From Ecdyonurus torrentis (taxonomy: Eukaryota > Arthropoda > Insecta > Ephemeroptera > Heptageniidae): a stretch of DNA of 64,000 nt. Of this stretch, positions 63,981 to 64,000 are shown piece after piece; position 1 is the stretch's first letter, and each line of letters begins with the position of its first letter. Position numbers and translations under genes: made by a program. The notes beneath the pieces are model-generated. The model was not told the origin of the DNA. It saw nothing but the letters and a program-made list of their open reading frames with translations, and ran no database searches. Location of the stretch: contig OX439130.1 in the NCBI GenBank assembly GCA_949318235.1, forward strand, positions 40,377,260 to 40,441,259, read 5' to 3'.

Positions 63981-64000
63981 GGAGACCACAGCTGCGGTGG

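Larger units (their letters stand above)
62284..64000 (-). other. Transporter intron or upstream region
   Basis: Holds two palindromic elements and a LINE tail. The N-terminal exons of the transporter were not found and should lie beyond 64000. Confidence 0.5.

Overview
This is a eukaryotic window, strongly AT-rich, with multi-exon genes, GT-AG introns of up to about 9 kb, long dinucleotide microsatellites and many non-LTR retrotransposon and inverted-repeat remnants. The gene content (a ciliary TOG-domain protein, a carbohydrate sulfotransferase with a CPVYKAASSTW 5'-PSB motif, and a senju-like SLC35A nucleotide-sugar transporter) points to an invertebrate animal, most likely an arthropod. 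The repeat landscape would fit a crustacean, but the sequence alone does not fix the taxon.

Layout. (1) Positions 35.5 kb down to 2.9 kb, minus strand: a TOGARAM/crescerin-type gene. A single 2-kb first coding exon carries TOG1 and a long low-complexity linker. A 9.1-kb intron follows, then one exon carries all of TOG2, then eight small linker exons (one of them optional) at 22.7-2.9 kb. The TOG3/TOG4 part must lie beyond the left edge. All reading-frame phases agree from exon to exon. Two features suggest extra isoforms: a frame-preserving cassette exon at 22.7 kb and a possible internal first exon at 9.3 kb. (2) 35.6-40.5 kb: AT-rich intergenic DNA between two head-to-head genes. (3) About 40.6-47.2 kb, plus strand: a four-coding-exon carbohydrate sulfotransferase (337 aa, type II Golgi protein), apparently with an upstream leader exon and upstream ORFs. 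(4) 47.2-53.5 kb: intergenic DNA between two tail-to-tail genes, with two inverted-repeat elements. (5) 53.5-62.3 kb, minus strand: the last four coding exons of the transporter; its N-terminal exons lie beyond the right edge. (6) 62.3-64 kb: intronic or upstream DNA with two more palindromic elements and a LINE tail.

The most unusual region is 54-58 kb, the last intron of the transporter gene. It holds a nested foldback structure. The outer inverted repeat has arms of about 420 bp, and each arm carries a textbook type I hammerhead ribozyme on opposite strands. A second foldback, which carries a GIY-YIG nuclease fragment, is inserted in the left arm, and a LINE 3' fragment sits in the loop. 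Hammerheads plus GIY-YIG are the signature of Penelope-like retroelements. Related foldbacks lie at 49.0, 57.1, 57.4 and 61.6 kb, and the 49-kb copy also shows a hammerhead-like core.

The sulfotransferase and the transporter act in the same compartment (Golgi glycan modification and nucleotide-sugar supply), but nothing in the sequence shows a functional link. Exon boundaries were placed by hand from splice-site consensus and frame continuity; no alignment or transcript data were available.
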